NCBI GenBank assembly: GCA_012656075.1
Contig: JAAKBF010000062.1
Span: 124,001 to 188,000, forward strand
Origin: Phytophthora hibernalis
Taxonomy: Eukaryota > Oomycota > Peronosporomycetes > Peronosporales > Peronosporaceae
Direction of reading: 5' to 3'
Length of the DNA: 64,000 bases
Part shown: piece by piece, positions 22,842 to 34,013 of the stretch
Layout: each line of letters starts with the position of its first letter
How positions within the stretch are numbered: position 1 is the stretch's first letter
The notes under the pieces: model-generated
Told to the model about the DNA's origin: nothing
Seen by the model: the letters and a program-made list of their open reading frames with translations, nothing else
Databases searched by the model: none
Made by a program: the position numbers and the translations under genes

Positions 22842-24017
22842 ATGGCGCGGAACTTAACTTCATCAGCCGAGATGATCAGACTACCCGATCACCTTGATAC
22901 GCCGACGTTCACATGGTACGATGTTTGCATTTTGTACTTTTGATCAACACATCTAACTTTACGTGTTGGTTAATGCAGTGAGGTATGCAAAATCTCGGTG
23001 CGCTCTGCACAGAAGCTCATGGACCACGTGAACTTTTCGCCGCTTCACCAAGCTTCACTTGGCTTAGGCAAGAACTCAAAGCCCGGTGATGGGGCAAAGA
23101 GTGCGGGACAAATGAGACGACTGCTGTACGATGGTTCCAAGCTCTTCTGGCGCGTTAATGCGACGCTGGATCTGTGCATCTTCGAAGACGTTGCCGCAAA
23201 CTGTGTCACAATTCGCGCTTTCATGCCGAAGTCGCCCCAGTCATTGGAAAGCGACTCGAAGAACAGCTCAGACCCAATTCAGCCATTGGAGGTGGATTTA
23301 CGTCGAATGCGTCAGACGCTGGGCCTGGAAGCAGCACCCAAGGCGCCTGGGCTTCCCGGAAGGATGATATATCCTCCTCCAACCAGCATGATTCCAAGCA
23401 CCAAGATGAAGTCGACAACGGAAGCAGCAACACCGGATCATGCAGGCGAGCTGATCACGAAATATTTGCTCGCGCGACTTCAGGCTCGCCGTGATTCGGA
23501 TGACCGCGTGCATCTCATCCTGCAACAGGTAAACGATGACGTTGTGGACCCAGCTGACCTATTGCTAGTCTCTTCTGGGAGCTCTAAAGCACTGCCTACT
23601 GATCTTGCAATCCGACGCCGCCACACTATTGACGATGTCAAGGAGGTACAAAAGGAGGTTTCTGTAGCAGCAACGAGACTCAAGAACGCGCGTGAAGGCT
23701 GAAGAGCTGTCTAACCTGGCTCGAAAGACCCTAGATGCGTTTTCGAGTCGTCATGGGTCCGATGACCCCACGAGAAACGGATGATCGCCCGAGACGAAGC
23801 CCATGTCGCTGCGTTGGCATCTTCCGCGTCGAACACAATCCTGGGTATGAGTGAAAATGCCCGGCGCTTTAGTGTTATGGGGAACAAGCCTGCATCTGCC
23901 TGGATGCGCGCGTACGATCGTGTCGTGCTCCAAAACGCCGTGGAGCGCAGCAAAGACGTGATTGAGCACCTGCCTCAGTACGATGACAGAATGGGTCCGA
24001 TTGATGAGGCCAAGTAG
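22842..24017 (+). CDS. Conserved-looking protein of unknown function
   Basis: Exon 1 is 22842-22915 (MARNLTSSAEMIRLPDH) and exon 2 starts at 22979. The protein of about 360 residues is mixed alpha/beta at first (LLYDGSKLFWRVNATLDLCIFED, in two parts), with a disordered middle and a helical C-terminal part (KEVQKEVSVAATRLK, then ELSNLARKTLDAFSSRH, then NAVERSKDVIEHL). Two frame changes are needed: one near 23697, and one C missing from 23766-23769 so that the frame passes into MIARDEAHVAALASS. No signal peptide or membrane segment. I do not recognise the family. Confidence 0.6.
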
Positions 24018-24254
24018 CAAGTCGCTTTTAATCTGATAATTTGACAACATGCATGCTTGAAGCTGGAAGAAGCAACAGTGCGTAAGCCTGAACTGGTGAG
24101 GATTGTTCGCAAAGTTATCGTCTTTTGGCAGCATGGTAGCACTGAATTTGAACAGTTTTAACCTCGCTGTATGCTCGAAGCGTGATAGGAAGTTCATGTA
24201 CTCCGAAGTACGTGAGTTTTTGAACAAAGTTTAACAGTATCAATTGTAACTAGG

Positions 24255-25342
24255 CTATGATTGAGGATTCTTGCGCGGGTCTTCCCAGGTTGTGACGCGG
24301 TTGATATGATCGATAAAGAATATTCGTCCCTTGCCGTCCGTCTTCTCCTCCCAGCCGACAGGAAGCGCGGCGGCGCTTGTTGTATTTGTTTCTGGGTTCA
24401 TTGAGCACACATCCGTAGTGGCATCCTCTTTTTGTTGGCAGATGTACCGAAGTAGCGCTTCGCAGTACAAGTCGCGAGCTTCTTGGTTGGAAAAGTTCAA
24501 TCGTGCTGTGGATTTCCACGGCATTGTGTCATGATCACCACGGGGTGTCTCCGAAGGCAATCTTTTTGCCATTGTTAAGACGTTAGGAGGCTTGGGACTA
24601 GATTCACGCAGCAAAGCAACAGCACGTCAAGCAGTGGAGTGTTAGTGCCTGTTTCCTGCTAAAACAACTTCGGAGAATACTTACTCTCGAATCCGGATCG
24701 AGGTACCTGGTGAGATCTTTTGTGTCTTCGGGTGCATTGCAGGAAAGTTTGTTGTCACGGTGGTTGCGTGGAGACGATCGTTTTCCTGTTGCGACAACCA
24801 CCAAATAATGAGCTTCATTCAAAGGAAAGAAGAGACCACAGTTTCCAAACTCGACACGTACTCGGTTGTGGTAGTCGGTGATCCGGCGATTCATGTGTGC
24901 GATTCGGACTTCGTGAGCGGATCGGTCCTCACGCATTCGCCTTGCAAACGTGCTCAGTGTTTCACTTCGCGTCTTCCTAGAGAGAAGCAAACCAAACGGA
25001 TCAATATCCATTTTCGCCAGTTCTTCAGGATAGACAAATTCACTTACGTTGGACTGCCATCCTGGAGCTCATCGACTGTTAATCGGAGCGAACACAGCGT
25101 CAAAGTTAGATCAAACATATACATTTCCAGCAATTGTCATACCTTTGCCACCGCAGTCGACCCCTGCACCCGTATACGCTACCACGTGCTTGAACCGACG
25201 AAGTTCCGCCTGCGTCTGAAATCTACCGCCAGCATTTCGTTCATCGAAAGTACAGAAGCCTGCGTGCGTGGCACGGTTCATCACTCTGGAACCGAAAAGT
25301 GTAGTGCTCTCTCAAAATGTGAAGACGAGCTCCCTTAGTCAT
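24255..25342 (-). CDS. WW-domain protein
   Basis: The last exon ends in a complete WW domain, LPVGWEEKTDGKGRIFFIDH followed by NRVTTWEDPRK, with both signature tryptophans; WW domains bind Pro-rich ligands. The likely start is ATG 25342 (MTKGARLHILREHY). Exons lie near 25342-25145, 25077-25049, 24985-24687 and 24600-24255. A coiled segment (TLSTFARRMREDRSAHEV) precedes a folded region of unknown type (CGLFFPLNEAHYLVVVATG). One indel near 25245 is needed. The overall family is not recognised. It is divergent from the IQ protein with about 250 bp between start codons. Confidence 0.6.
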
Positions 25343-25594
25343 CTTGGTTGGGCGTGAATGTGAACGCTAGGATAAGAACACTTCTGCCGAGCTATTGTGA
25401 ACCATCATCGCCATCGTCCCCGCTTGCCATATCACTAAAAATACGGTTGATGATTGACATGATACGCTTGACGTGCAAATGACCACACGAAATTGACCTC
25501 CACATTTTAGCGCCATCATGATAAAGCCAACACGAAGCCAATTGATCCACCAAGCTAACCCCGCCGCAGCAAAAGAAATGATCATGCTTTAGCG

Positions 25595-26538
25595 ATGGCT
25601 CTGGAAACCCCATTCGATCTAGCGTTGTATACACCCGAGTATATGCAGCGAAATCCACCGGACAAAGTATTTCAAGACGGTGACAGTGCTTGGACTCGAT
25701 TTTTGCTGCTCGGCCACTACTGTATCTGCCCGATCGATCTCCGGTCGTAGATGAAGATCCGATTAATCGCCACCGACGGATGTGGACCCATCAAGAGCTC
25801 CAAGCCTTCGGGGATGTTGTAGAACAACGAACTCGAGTTCAACTGCTTGCACAAAAGCGCACACTGCGTCGCTGGCACCAGTCAGCAACGCATATCCAGC
25901 GTTGCGTCCGAGGTTTGCGCGACAGATTGTATGTGCTACGACTTCGCCGAGAACTATTTGAGCACGCAGCTACATTAGAGAAAGCCATGAAGCTTGCCCG
26001 TGATCGTCGGAAGCAGCGTAAAGCTGCAGTCGCGATCCAGAGAAGTTATCGATGCCATCGCAAGCTTGTCAAACGACGCGAACGAGCTGCAATCATGCTG
26101 CAGGTTGCAAGTAAACGCTTCATGAATTGGTTAAGGCGGTGGAAAGCTCGGTTGGCAATTCAGCGCGCTGCGCGCTGTTTTCTCTGGAGACTGCGTTGGA
26201 GGCGATATAGACAACACGCGCGAAAGATGATCAATGCTGCAGCAAGACAACAACAACTCGTACTGACCACGGAAGCCTTTTGTCGGGTTAGGCAAAATGT
26301 GCTGCTTCAACGCCAAGCAGATACGTGGGCTGCCCATCCGGAGCGTACTCAAATGTTATTGCGGACACGCAAACGGAAGCAGAAAATGCAAGCTTCTGCT
26401 GCTGTTGATGTTTTCCCACGCCTAAGAGGCATTGCAAAATCTCAAAACATTGTTGCAACTGGTAGGCACAAATCGTTAGAGCGTTCAAAGCATCAGCAGG
26501 CCTTACCTTCAATTTGTCCTTCGAGCCGTGGCGAATAG
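25595..26538 (+). CDS. IQ-motif (calmodulin-binding) protein
   Basis: Starts at ATG 25595 (MALETPFDLALYTPEYM) and ends at TAG 26536-26538, single exon, about 314 residues. Three or more IQ motifs, the calmodulin or myosin-light-chain binding helices, are visible: ATHIQRCVRGLRDRL near 25885, AVAIQRSYRCHRKLVKRR near 26030 and LAIQRAARCFLWRLRWRR near 26155. The whole protein is very basic. One T is missing from the run at 25700-25704; restoring it gives WTRFFAARPLLYLPDRSP and joins the two frames. Role unknown; calmodulin binding is inferred from the motif. Confidence 0.8.
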
Positions 26539-26597
26539 ACACAATACGTGCAACACGTTCAGAACACTTCATTCTCATAAGGCTAAATATCCTGCGT

Positions 26598-27635
26598 TCA
26601 CCACTCGTCACTTTCTGCTTGCACACCAGTCAAAATCGGCAAGTTATTCACCAGGCACGTAAGGTGCAAAGCAGCTTGGTAAAATTCCCGACGCAATTTC
26701 ATCTCACGTGCCCGGTGGGCCAGTGCCTGATGCGCCTTCTTGTTCTCAACAAACTTTACCTGCACGTGGGGGCTCGAACATACAGCTTCATGGAAAACCT
26801 TTAACTCACTCTCACTCTTGCACAGTACACGGTCCTCCTGCTGGATCTTCGTTCGACAGTGTGCCAAAATGTCCATCCACTCCTGTGCAAGGTTCTCCTT
26901 CTCCTGGTCGTATTCCTCCATGGACTTGTGCAGGTCTTCAATATAACAGGCGCATTCGCTGTCCTCTGCCTCCAACCGCGATATGGTGACGCTGATCGCG
27001 TTCGCTCTGCTCTCTCCATCTGCCAACAGCTGAGCGATCCACGGCTCCATAAGTTGGTACAGTCTCTGCGCGGTCGTTTCTCGTTGGCTTTCCACCTCTT
27101 CCTTAATAAAAACTGGCGCATGATCCTGCAGTGGAACTGTCTGCGCGAGGCTCAGAACCTTGAATATGTCAGCGACCAAGTCTTCACAACCACGAAGGCG
27201 TCGAGGATGGTCGCGACAAAGCGCCAGCAGCTTTGCCAGCTTGTTGCAGACGCTTTGCAACGCGTTTTTCACATCTCTTGACTGCGGAATACCCATATCC
27301 TGCAGTAGATTCATTAGCACCGACTCATCTCTTCGTACATCGCGGTGTTCAGCCAGTAACAGCAGTCGGTCGACCACCTCCGACCAATGCAAAGCCTCCA
27401 ACTGACTGTTCTCTGCCGTGTCCGTGTCCTCGTGGTCGTCACTTTCACCATCACTTATGACAATAACCTCGTGAGCTATAGCAGGTAGTGCTTCGTCTTC
27501 TCGGAAGCTTTCGACCGCCATCGCTGCAGCCTTCGCAGTAAAGTGTCCGATGCCGGAGTGATGCCCGTTGACAATCACTTCAATGTCGCTATCGGTTTCG
27601 AGAGGGTTGAAGTGGTCACTCTTCTTCCGTCTCAT
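26598..27635 (-). CDS. Acidic coiled-coil protein with a SUMO-interaction-like motif
   Basis: An unbroken single-exon protein of 345 residues from ATG 27635 (MRRKKSDHFNPLETDSD). Near residues 57-68 is HEVIVISDGESDDHED, a hydrophobic core flanked by Ser/Asp that fits a SUMO-interacting motif. The rest is helical with a long coiled coil (CACYIEDLHKSMEEYDQEKE, then RTKIQQEDRVL). The basic N-terminus may act as a nuclear signal. Family not recognised. It converges on the IQ gene with 59 bp between stop codons. Confidence 0.7.
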   Translation of the reverse strand: MRRKKSDHFNPLETDSDIEVIVNGHHSGIGHFTAKAAAMAVESFREDEALPAIAHEVIVISDGESDDHEDTDTAENSQLEALHWSEVVDRLLLLAEHRDVRRDESVLMNLLQDMGIPQSRDVKNALQSVCNKLAKLLALCRDHPRRLRGCEDLVADIFKVLSLAQTVPLQDHAPVFIKEEVESQRETTAQRLYQLMEPWIAQLLADGESRANAISVTISRLEAEDSECACYIEDLHKSMEEYDQEKENLAQEWMDILAHCRTKIQQEDRVLCKSESELKVFHEAVCSSPHVQVKFVENKKAHQALAHRAREMKLRREFYQAALHLTCLVNNLPILTGVQAESDEW

Positions 27636-28298
27636 GTCATTCTACCAAGGTAACCGGACCGTCCAGCCGGTCCGTTGAACCGTCGAGCCAGTGGCCGCCT
27701 TCTCCCCCTTTCCCCAAGAGAAACTCCCCATACAGTCTCAAAGAAGAAGCCGCCCCCAGAAGCGTCGGCCCTAAAGTAACAGCGGAAGCAAGCGGTTATA
27801 GCTCTTGTGTGTGAGCCCGCGGCCTGTTTCCTTTGCATTCCGACTCGTCACTCAGTCAGCCCCGTCGTCTGTACACGTCGCTGTCCGTCCCTGGCTTTCC
27901 GCTTCTCGGCGCAGTTTGTTCGCTCTCAATTTGCGACCTCCTTCACTTCTCTCAGCACATTCGTTCAAGGTAAAGATCCCAGTCAATTGTAGTTAAAGTA
28001 GACTGCCGTGTGGCATGAGGCGTTAGCCCGTCTATTGCACCTTTGCACAACATGCACTCGCCATCTCTTGGTCGCCGCCCTTCTTGGGCTCTTCAGAAGC
28101 TCAATTCAACTTGAGAAAGAAGTCTTCCTCGTGACAATTGTGGTTGATTTCACGTCCCAATGGAGGGGCGATGCTCACCCGGGAAGGAAGGATAAGATCT
28201 TTTGATGGGAGTGACGTGGTGTGTTGTCTGCCATGGCAAGCTGCTCTGAAAGGTGTTGGAATGAAATGACTCACTAGCAACTTGTGTGGCTGTAGAAT
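27636..28298. other. Divergent promoter region and probable 5-prime UTR intron
   Basis: Lies between two divergent starts. A donor-like site (TTCAAG/GTAAAGATCC near 27969) and an acceptor (GTGGCTGTAG near 28295) suggest an intron in the 5-prime UTR of the PNUTS-like gene, ending just before its ATG. No other gene seen. Confidence 0.45.
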
Positions 28299-30858
28299 AT
28301 GAACGTCAATATGGAGCGCACAAGCTTCACGAGTCTGCTGGACAGCGCACAGTTCGGTGGAGCGCTGCAAGTCCCGCAGATGCACGCACAAGCTCCGCCG
28401 GCGTTCGGGCTGCAGGGCATGATGTCTCAGCCGATGGCCATGCCTCCGCCGACCAATATGCAGTTCCTCAAGCAGCAACAGCAGCCAATTCCGGCTCCTG
28501 TGAAGCTTCCAGCTGATCAATCGGTGAGTCTTTGGTGCACATCTTACGATCATCCGTGAGATTTGGATCTAATGGTGGTGTAACTCTGTCTATTGTGTTA
28601 TCAGGTCCCGAACGTACTTCAGAACATGCTGAGTCGCAGCAGCAGGTCCAGACTGACGCCCTCAAGCGCCGAGGCTTCCTTGCTGTCTCTCGTGGACGGC
28701 GAGCTTCGCGTGGCGTCAATTTCAAACCTCACCACTTTTCTTAAGGTTCTACCTAGCTGCAAGACTGAGCCTGAGCAAACACTTGGCCTTGTTGTGCTTC
28801 GTGCCACCTCCACAGCAAGTGATGCCAAGCTCGCTCATGCTTGCGCCGGAGCCTTTGAGAAGACCGGCGGGTTGCGCCTCGCGCGTGCTTGGGTCGATTC
28901 CGCCGTAACCTGGCAACACAACGACTTGCTGGTTCTACTCTTAGAAGTGCTGCAAACTCTACCGTTGCAATTAAGTAGTATTACGGAAGCACGAATCAAT
29001 GAGCCTATCGTCAAGTTGCGCAAGAATGCTCGTGAAGAGCGTGTCAAGCGCGCCGCTCAGGATCTTCTCAAGTTTTGGCGTAGCAAGTTTACTGAAAAGG
29101 AAAAACCTTCAGCAAAGCCGTCGGCAGCGAAAGACAAGATCCAGAGCGCGACTCCCAGCACAAGCAAGTCGTCTTCATCAACGGCTTCTTCGAAGCAAGG
29201 GCTTCAAAACAAGCGTCTTCGACTGCGTCTAGCTCAGGTGCCAGTACTTCAGTACCCGCTAAGCAGTCAAAGGTTTTGAAGAAGCGTACGATCAAGCGGT
29301 TAGAACGGCTTCCTTTTGGTGGTGGCAGTGCAGTGTCAAAGTCCAGTGACTTGATTGGAAACTTAATGCAGCGCAAGTCAGTCAAGGATGCCGCTGCGGC
29401 TGCTGCTGTGGAAAAGAAGAAGAGCACTTCAACTAGCAGCAAGAGCAGTGATGGTAGTCGTCACTCGAATGATTCGAAGATTGAGGACTCGCAGTCGACG
29501 GTGTCAAGCAGTGCAAGCGAGAGCTCTGTCTCGGCGACGAGCAGCGTGGACGACTCGGTCTCGATGCCTCTTCCCACGATCCAGAGCTTCAAAGCTGTTT
29601 CGTCAAGTACTGCCTCGAAAGAGCGCAAACGCATTCGCTGGGCAGACGAGAACGGTGCAGAACTAGTCAAGGTGAAGCTGATCGAGTCCTGGCGCGACCT
29701 TGTGCCGCACGACCCGCGTCACGATGATCAGTCCTTCAAGGACGCCAAGCTTCGCGAGCATGCCAACGAGCGGCATGCGCTCCTTGCTCAGCATCACAAG
29801 GTGCCGCCTGCTGTGGCAGCTTCGAAGTCACGTGAGTGGACTACGCCAGCCTTCATTCGTCTTCCTGAAGCTGTGGCAACGCGTGTACATAGCACTACCG
29901 TCACGGACGAGATGCACGTTCAGGACAGTCGTCGACGTCACGTGGACGAGTATGAAGTGTTAGCTGGTGAGATGCCGATTCCAAGTCCTAAGGAGTGGGA
30001 ACGTGTCAACGATCCTCACCGCGGAGCACCGTTGGAAATTCCGTTGAGTGATGTGGTCGAAAGCGAGCCTACCAATCCTCCGCCGGCTTCTGCTCCCATG
30101 ATGGCTCCGCCATCTTCGACTGGCCCACCTGACTACTCTCGAGAGGGATATCCTTCTGGAGGGTACAACCAGGCTCCAGGCTACGATCAGTACAATAGTC
30201 GCCACGACCCTGAGGAAGACCGCAAGCTGCGGGAGGCGCTGGGCCCGCTTCAGGAGAACACGGTCTCGCTTCTGCTGGACAACCCTGACGTTGTGCCGCA
30301 GGTGCTCGACGAGGCGCAGCGCCACGGCAACCGTATTCCAGATGCTCGTGTGTTTGAAATTGTGGATCAGTATCGTCGCGGACGCTTTCAAGCGCCGCCT
30401 AATGCTGGTGGGCCTCCGCCAGCATATAGTCCTTACGGTAGTCAGCAGCAGCAGTACATGGACCCTGGTGTGGGCTACGATCGCCAATACCAGCAGCAGT
30501 ATCCGCCGCAGCAAGGCCCAGATGGGCCCTTCATGCCTGGCAAGCGAAAAGCGGACGTCATGGGCGCTCCCATGAACGGCGGGATGCCGCAAAGAAGAAC
30601 CGAGGCACACTACCCTGCAGGTATTTTGCCTCGCCAATGGGTTGCAAACACGGCGTCAACTGCCATTACGCGCATGTTCAGCCAGCGCCGGTCAACGGCC
30701 CTGATCTTATTTATAACAATGGTCCCATGATGGGAGGCCGAGGTGCTGGTGTTGGTGGTCCCATGATGGGCGGCCGAGGAGGTAGCCCCATGGAACGGTA
30801 TGGCCCTGGCGGCATGCAACACGGAGGCCCTGGCCACCACATGCGTGGAGGACGGTGA
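28299..30858 (+). CDS. PNUTS-like PP1 regulatory subunit (PPP1R10 homologue)
   Basis: PNUTS targets protein phosphatase 1 to RNA polymerase II termination complexes in the nucleus. Exon 1 is 28299-28523 (MNVNMERTSFTSLLD); an intron runs 28524-28604. Order: an N-terminal TFIIS/LW-type helical domain (LLVLLLEVLQTLPL to AAQDLLKFWRSKF, about 28930-29085), a Ser-rich linker, an RVxF-type PP1-docking motif RIRWADE near 29635, a disordered Pro/Gln/Tyr-rich region, and a C-terminal CCCH zinc finger near 30625-30675 with C-x8-C-x5-C-x3-H spacing (CRYFASPMGC, then KHGVNCHYAH). A Gly/Met-rich tail ends the protein. This is the PNUTS order. Frame changes near 29200 and 30590 are needed; the second sits just before the zinc finger. 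Confidence 0.8.
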
Positions 30859-31410
30859 TGGGACTGTACTAGTACCGGTAGTATGAACCGTCTAAACGTC
30901 ACCAGCGTACGGGTCAATCTCAATGTGGGTAGAGAAGAAGCCAGCACAACCCCTACTTGCTGGTGTCGCTGGCTCCTCTGTCGGTCCGTAAGAATACACA
31001 ACGTCGGAAGGCGTTCATTATTAAGCACACCTGGTTGTCAACACCTCTCCATCTGGTTGGCTTCGTTCATAAGATCAAAAAATACACAAGGACATGATTG
31101 ACATCGAGCGTTTCCTTACTTCATTAATCAGGCTCACGTGGTCTCAAGGTTTCAAGGTCGAAGTATCAGCACAGGTTGTTCATGAATGCAACAAGATGAA
31201 GAGAATAGTTTGTTTGCCAAATGGAGCATGGTATATTGCCTTTTTGTCTTGTTCCGTTATTCGAACCCACGCCCAATCTAAACGCTAGACGTCCGACAGA
31301 GCGCAGGGAACAACACGTTTTGCAGAGGAGATATGCCCCAGGACCGTTCACCTTTCAACAGAAAGGTGAGGCGCGAGCCCAGGGCTCCCGAGCCGCTAGC
31401 GGGTTGCAGT
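30859..31410. other. Intergenic, between two convergent genes
   Basis: About 550 bp between the PNUTS-like and S6 stop codons. Only 3-prime UTR-like sequence is seen, with no gene recognised. Confidence 0.5.
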
Positions 31411-32260
31411 TTACGCCTTGACCGACGAGGCCTTGCGGCTGCTACGACGCTTGGCGACTTCGCTGGCACGACGGTCCTTCTGCTCCTTAACGCGCTGCAG
31501 TGCCATAAGGCGAAAAAGGAGCAGGTATAGATCCAACATCATCGCAGTCATAAAGTCAGTCTCTCGTACTAGAAAGCACCTCCAAGCAACAATACACATA
31601 AGGACAGGGACGCACCTGAGCGTGGAGACGGTTGTACTCGGCGGCCTCGCGCTGCACCTTCTCGCGCTGCTGCACCTTCTTGAGGGCAATCTGGCGCTTG
31701 TGGTGGAGCGTGCGCGGGGTCACAAGACGCTGGATCTTGGGGGCCTTGTCGTTCTTCTTACCCGTCTTGGAGTCGAACTTGCGACGGATCACGAACTTAC
31801 GCACGTCGTCCTCCTTGGTCAGGTTGAACAGCTTGCGGATGTTCGAGGCGCGCTTGGGGCCGAGACGACGCGGAATCTGCACGTCGGTCAGGCCGGGCAC
31901 GTCAGCCTCGCCGGCCTTGACGACCACCAGGTTGAGCACCGCAAGGTCCGGGCCGACGATGCAGCCGCGCACCGACTTGCGCTTGCGCTCACCCTTGCGA
32001 CGAGGACGGTAGCACGTCTTGCCCTTGGAGAGCAGGAGACGGGCACGGCCGTTGGACAGGACGCCCTGCTTCATGGGGAAACCCTGCTTGTCGTTACCGC
32101 CCGACACGCGGAAGATGAAGCCCTTGAACTCGTCGCCGAGCACCTCGCCCTCAACCTCCTGGGAGATGCGCTTGTCGTAGAACGCGCGGAGCTTGTGCTC
32201 GTCATCGACTTCGAGCACCTTCTGGGCACCCGACAGGGGGTTAGCAATGTTGAGCTTCAT
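31411..32260 (-). CDS. RPS6: 40S ribosomal protein S6 (eS6)
   Basis: A component of the small ribosomal subunit. Exon 1 (32260-31616) and exon 2 (31494-31411) are joined across an intron at 31615-31495 and encode 242 residues. The protein begins MKLNIANPLSGAQKVLEVDD and has the conserved FPMKQGVLSNGRARLLL and RPRRKGERKRKSVRGCIV. It ends in the basic, serine-rich tail RRSSRKASSVKA, the equivalent of the S6-kinase phosphorylation region. No frame break. Length and sequence are typical. Confidence 0.97.
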
Positions 32261-32771
32261 GGTGGAGAATCTGCAGGAAATACAGTTGCATTAGTCTCGC
32301 TTTAAATGAGTTTCTGAGGTCTGTTTGCTGCTGGCAGACATATCGTCGGATAGCTACGCGTCTCCGCTACACGATAAGCACAATAGCAGCCTCCAATTCG
32401 ACCGCCAGCAGCCTACAGACGAAAACGCAAGAACAGATCCGCTTTCTTACCTCACAAGACAATAAGGACAATGGAATTCACTTGGCCAAAGCTCCACCAC
32501 CAAACACTCTCAGGCGGCCTTCACGGCCAACCATGTGCCAGTACTTTGGAAAACGTCTGTCAAGCTATGCTACACAAATTGTTCAGTCGACATTTCCCCG
32601 CATCTTGGGAATTGTAAGGACAACCATTTTCGTCATTAAATTCGGAGCCCGAAAATAGCGCTAATTTCGGTAGATACTTCATCGCTAATTTCGGGAGCCG
32701 CGTCGCCACCGCTCGTTCTGGTTCGTGACGAACACCTTCGCGAAGAGCTCACATCGTAAGACATCACCAAC
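32261..32771. other. Divergent promoter with RPS6 5-prime UTR intron
   Basis: On the minus strand, a donor (GTGAG/GTAAG, intron start 32450) and an acceptor (CTGCAG, ending at 32271) define an intron 10 bp upstream of the RPS6 start codon, as is common for ribosomal protein genes. The remainder is the promoter shared with the heme lyase gene. Confidence 0.6.
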
Positions 32772-33940
32772 ATGGGCAACCAAGTGAGCACTCCTGCCTC
32801 GGACAAACCCCAACAGGGTGGATGTCCCGTGCAATACGATGCCAAGAAGACGGCGCATGAAGGCTGCCCTGTGCAGCACGACAAGGCCGACGCTATGGCT
32901 GGCGGCTGCCCCGTCGTGAAGGACGGCAAGGAGGTCTACAACGTCTACGGCCAGCGCATCGACCCCACCAACATGATGCCGTACAACCCGAACCAGAACC
33001 CGAATGACGAGCAGCGCTACCCGTTACCGCAGGAGCGCGTGCAGTCCACGATCCCCAAGGGCGGCACCGAAGGCACGTGGCTGTACCCGTCGGAGCAAAT
33101 GTTCTTCAACGCGCTCCGGCGCAAGGGCAAGGGCGAAGACGTACACGAGGGTGACGTGACGGCCATTGTCTCCATCCACAACAACATGAATGAACGCGCC
33201 TGGGCGCAGGTGGAGCACTACGAGAAGGTGTGTCACCCGGAGCTCGAGAGCTCCAAGCTGCTTAAGTTCTGCGGCCGCCCGACAACCTCACGCCAATTGC
33301 GTGGATCAAGAACGTGCTCGGATACGGCAAACCCTTTGACCGTCACGACTGGACTGTGCAGCGTGGGGACAACACGCAGGTGCGCTATGTGATCGACTAC
33401 TACTTCGACGACGACAGGTCTGCGGAGGATCAGGTGCCGGAGCTCCACTCGGCGGACAAGGTCAAGAGTATCTCCATGTACGCGCGTCCCGCTGTTGACT
33501 CGGTGGGCGCTCTAGTCGACCGCATCAAATTCCCGGTTATCGGATTCTTGAACGGTCTGAAGGGCCCCGATATCACTGCTCGTTCCGCCTTGGTGGAGCG
33601 TGCTGAGAAGGAAAAAGATGCTCCGGAGCCGCTGACTGTGGAAGAAGTTGAGCAGACGTTTGCTAAGATTAAAGACACGTGCAAGAGCTGCATGCAGGAG
33701 ATCAGGACCTGCAGCGACGAAGTGCAGTGCTCGCAGGCGGCTATGGCTCTGCAGCTCTGCATGGGCCGCATCATCTGCCCGCCACAGGCTTCGGCGTTTA
33801 CCAAGGCGCTCGAGGGTGGTGATGAGGCAGCAGTTGAGGCTGCCTTCGAGTCCATGAACAGCAGTTTGGAGCAATTCCAGGAGCGTGGTGCTAGTGCTAT
33901 GCAGGAGCAGGCCGTGCGCGAATCCTTGGCCAAGAAGTAA
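32772..33940 (+). CDS. HCCS: Cytochrome c heme lyase (HCCS) with C-terminal twin CX9C domain
   Basis: Attaches heme to apocytochrome c in the mitochondrial intermembrane space. Starts at ATG 32772 (MGNQVSTPASDKP), single exon, about 389 residues. Three CPV heme-binding motifs occur with 14-residue spacing (Cys 18, 32 and 46). The lyase core has PSEQMFFNALRRKG, NNMNERAWAQV, KFCGRPDNLTPIAWIK and PFDRHDWTVQRG, then VRYVIDYY and KSISMYARPAVDS. One C is missing from 33278-33280 (CGRPDN). After the usual end of the family there is an in-frame extension of roughly 140 residues with four cysteines spaced C-x9-C-x5-C-x9-C near 33680-33770, a twin CX9C helical-hairpin signature of intermembrane-space proteins. 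The first segment also has an internal cysteine. The N-terminus MGNQVS also fits N-myristoylation, which would be odd for this protein. Confidence 0.88.
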
Positions 33941-34013
33941 GCATGCCTTGAGAACATAGGAAGGTAAATGCACTCTAGACGATTTTTATGCCACTCCGTT
34001 GCTTAGCCAGCTG

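Noticed and set aside
25392..25658. 88-codon minus-strand frame
   Set aside because: No ATG start and overlaps the well-supported start of the IQ gene on the other strand.
31418..32305. 295-codon plus-strand frame
   Set aside because: Exact antisense of ribosomal protein S6 and its intron; a codon-bias shadow.
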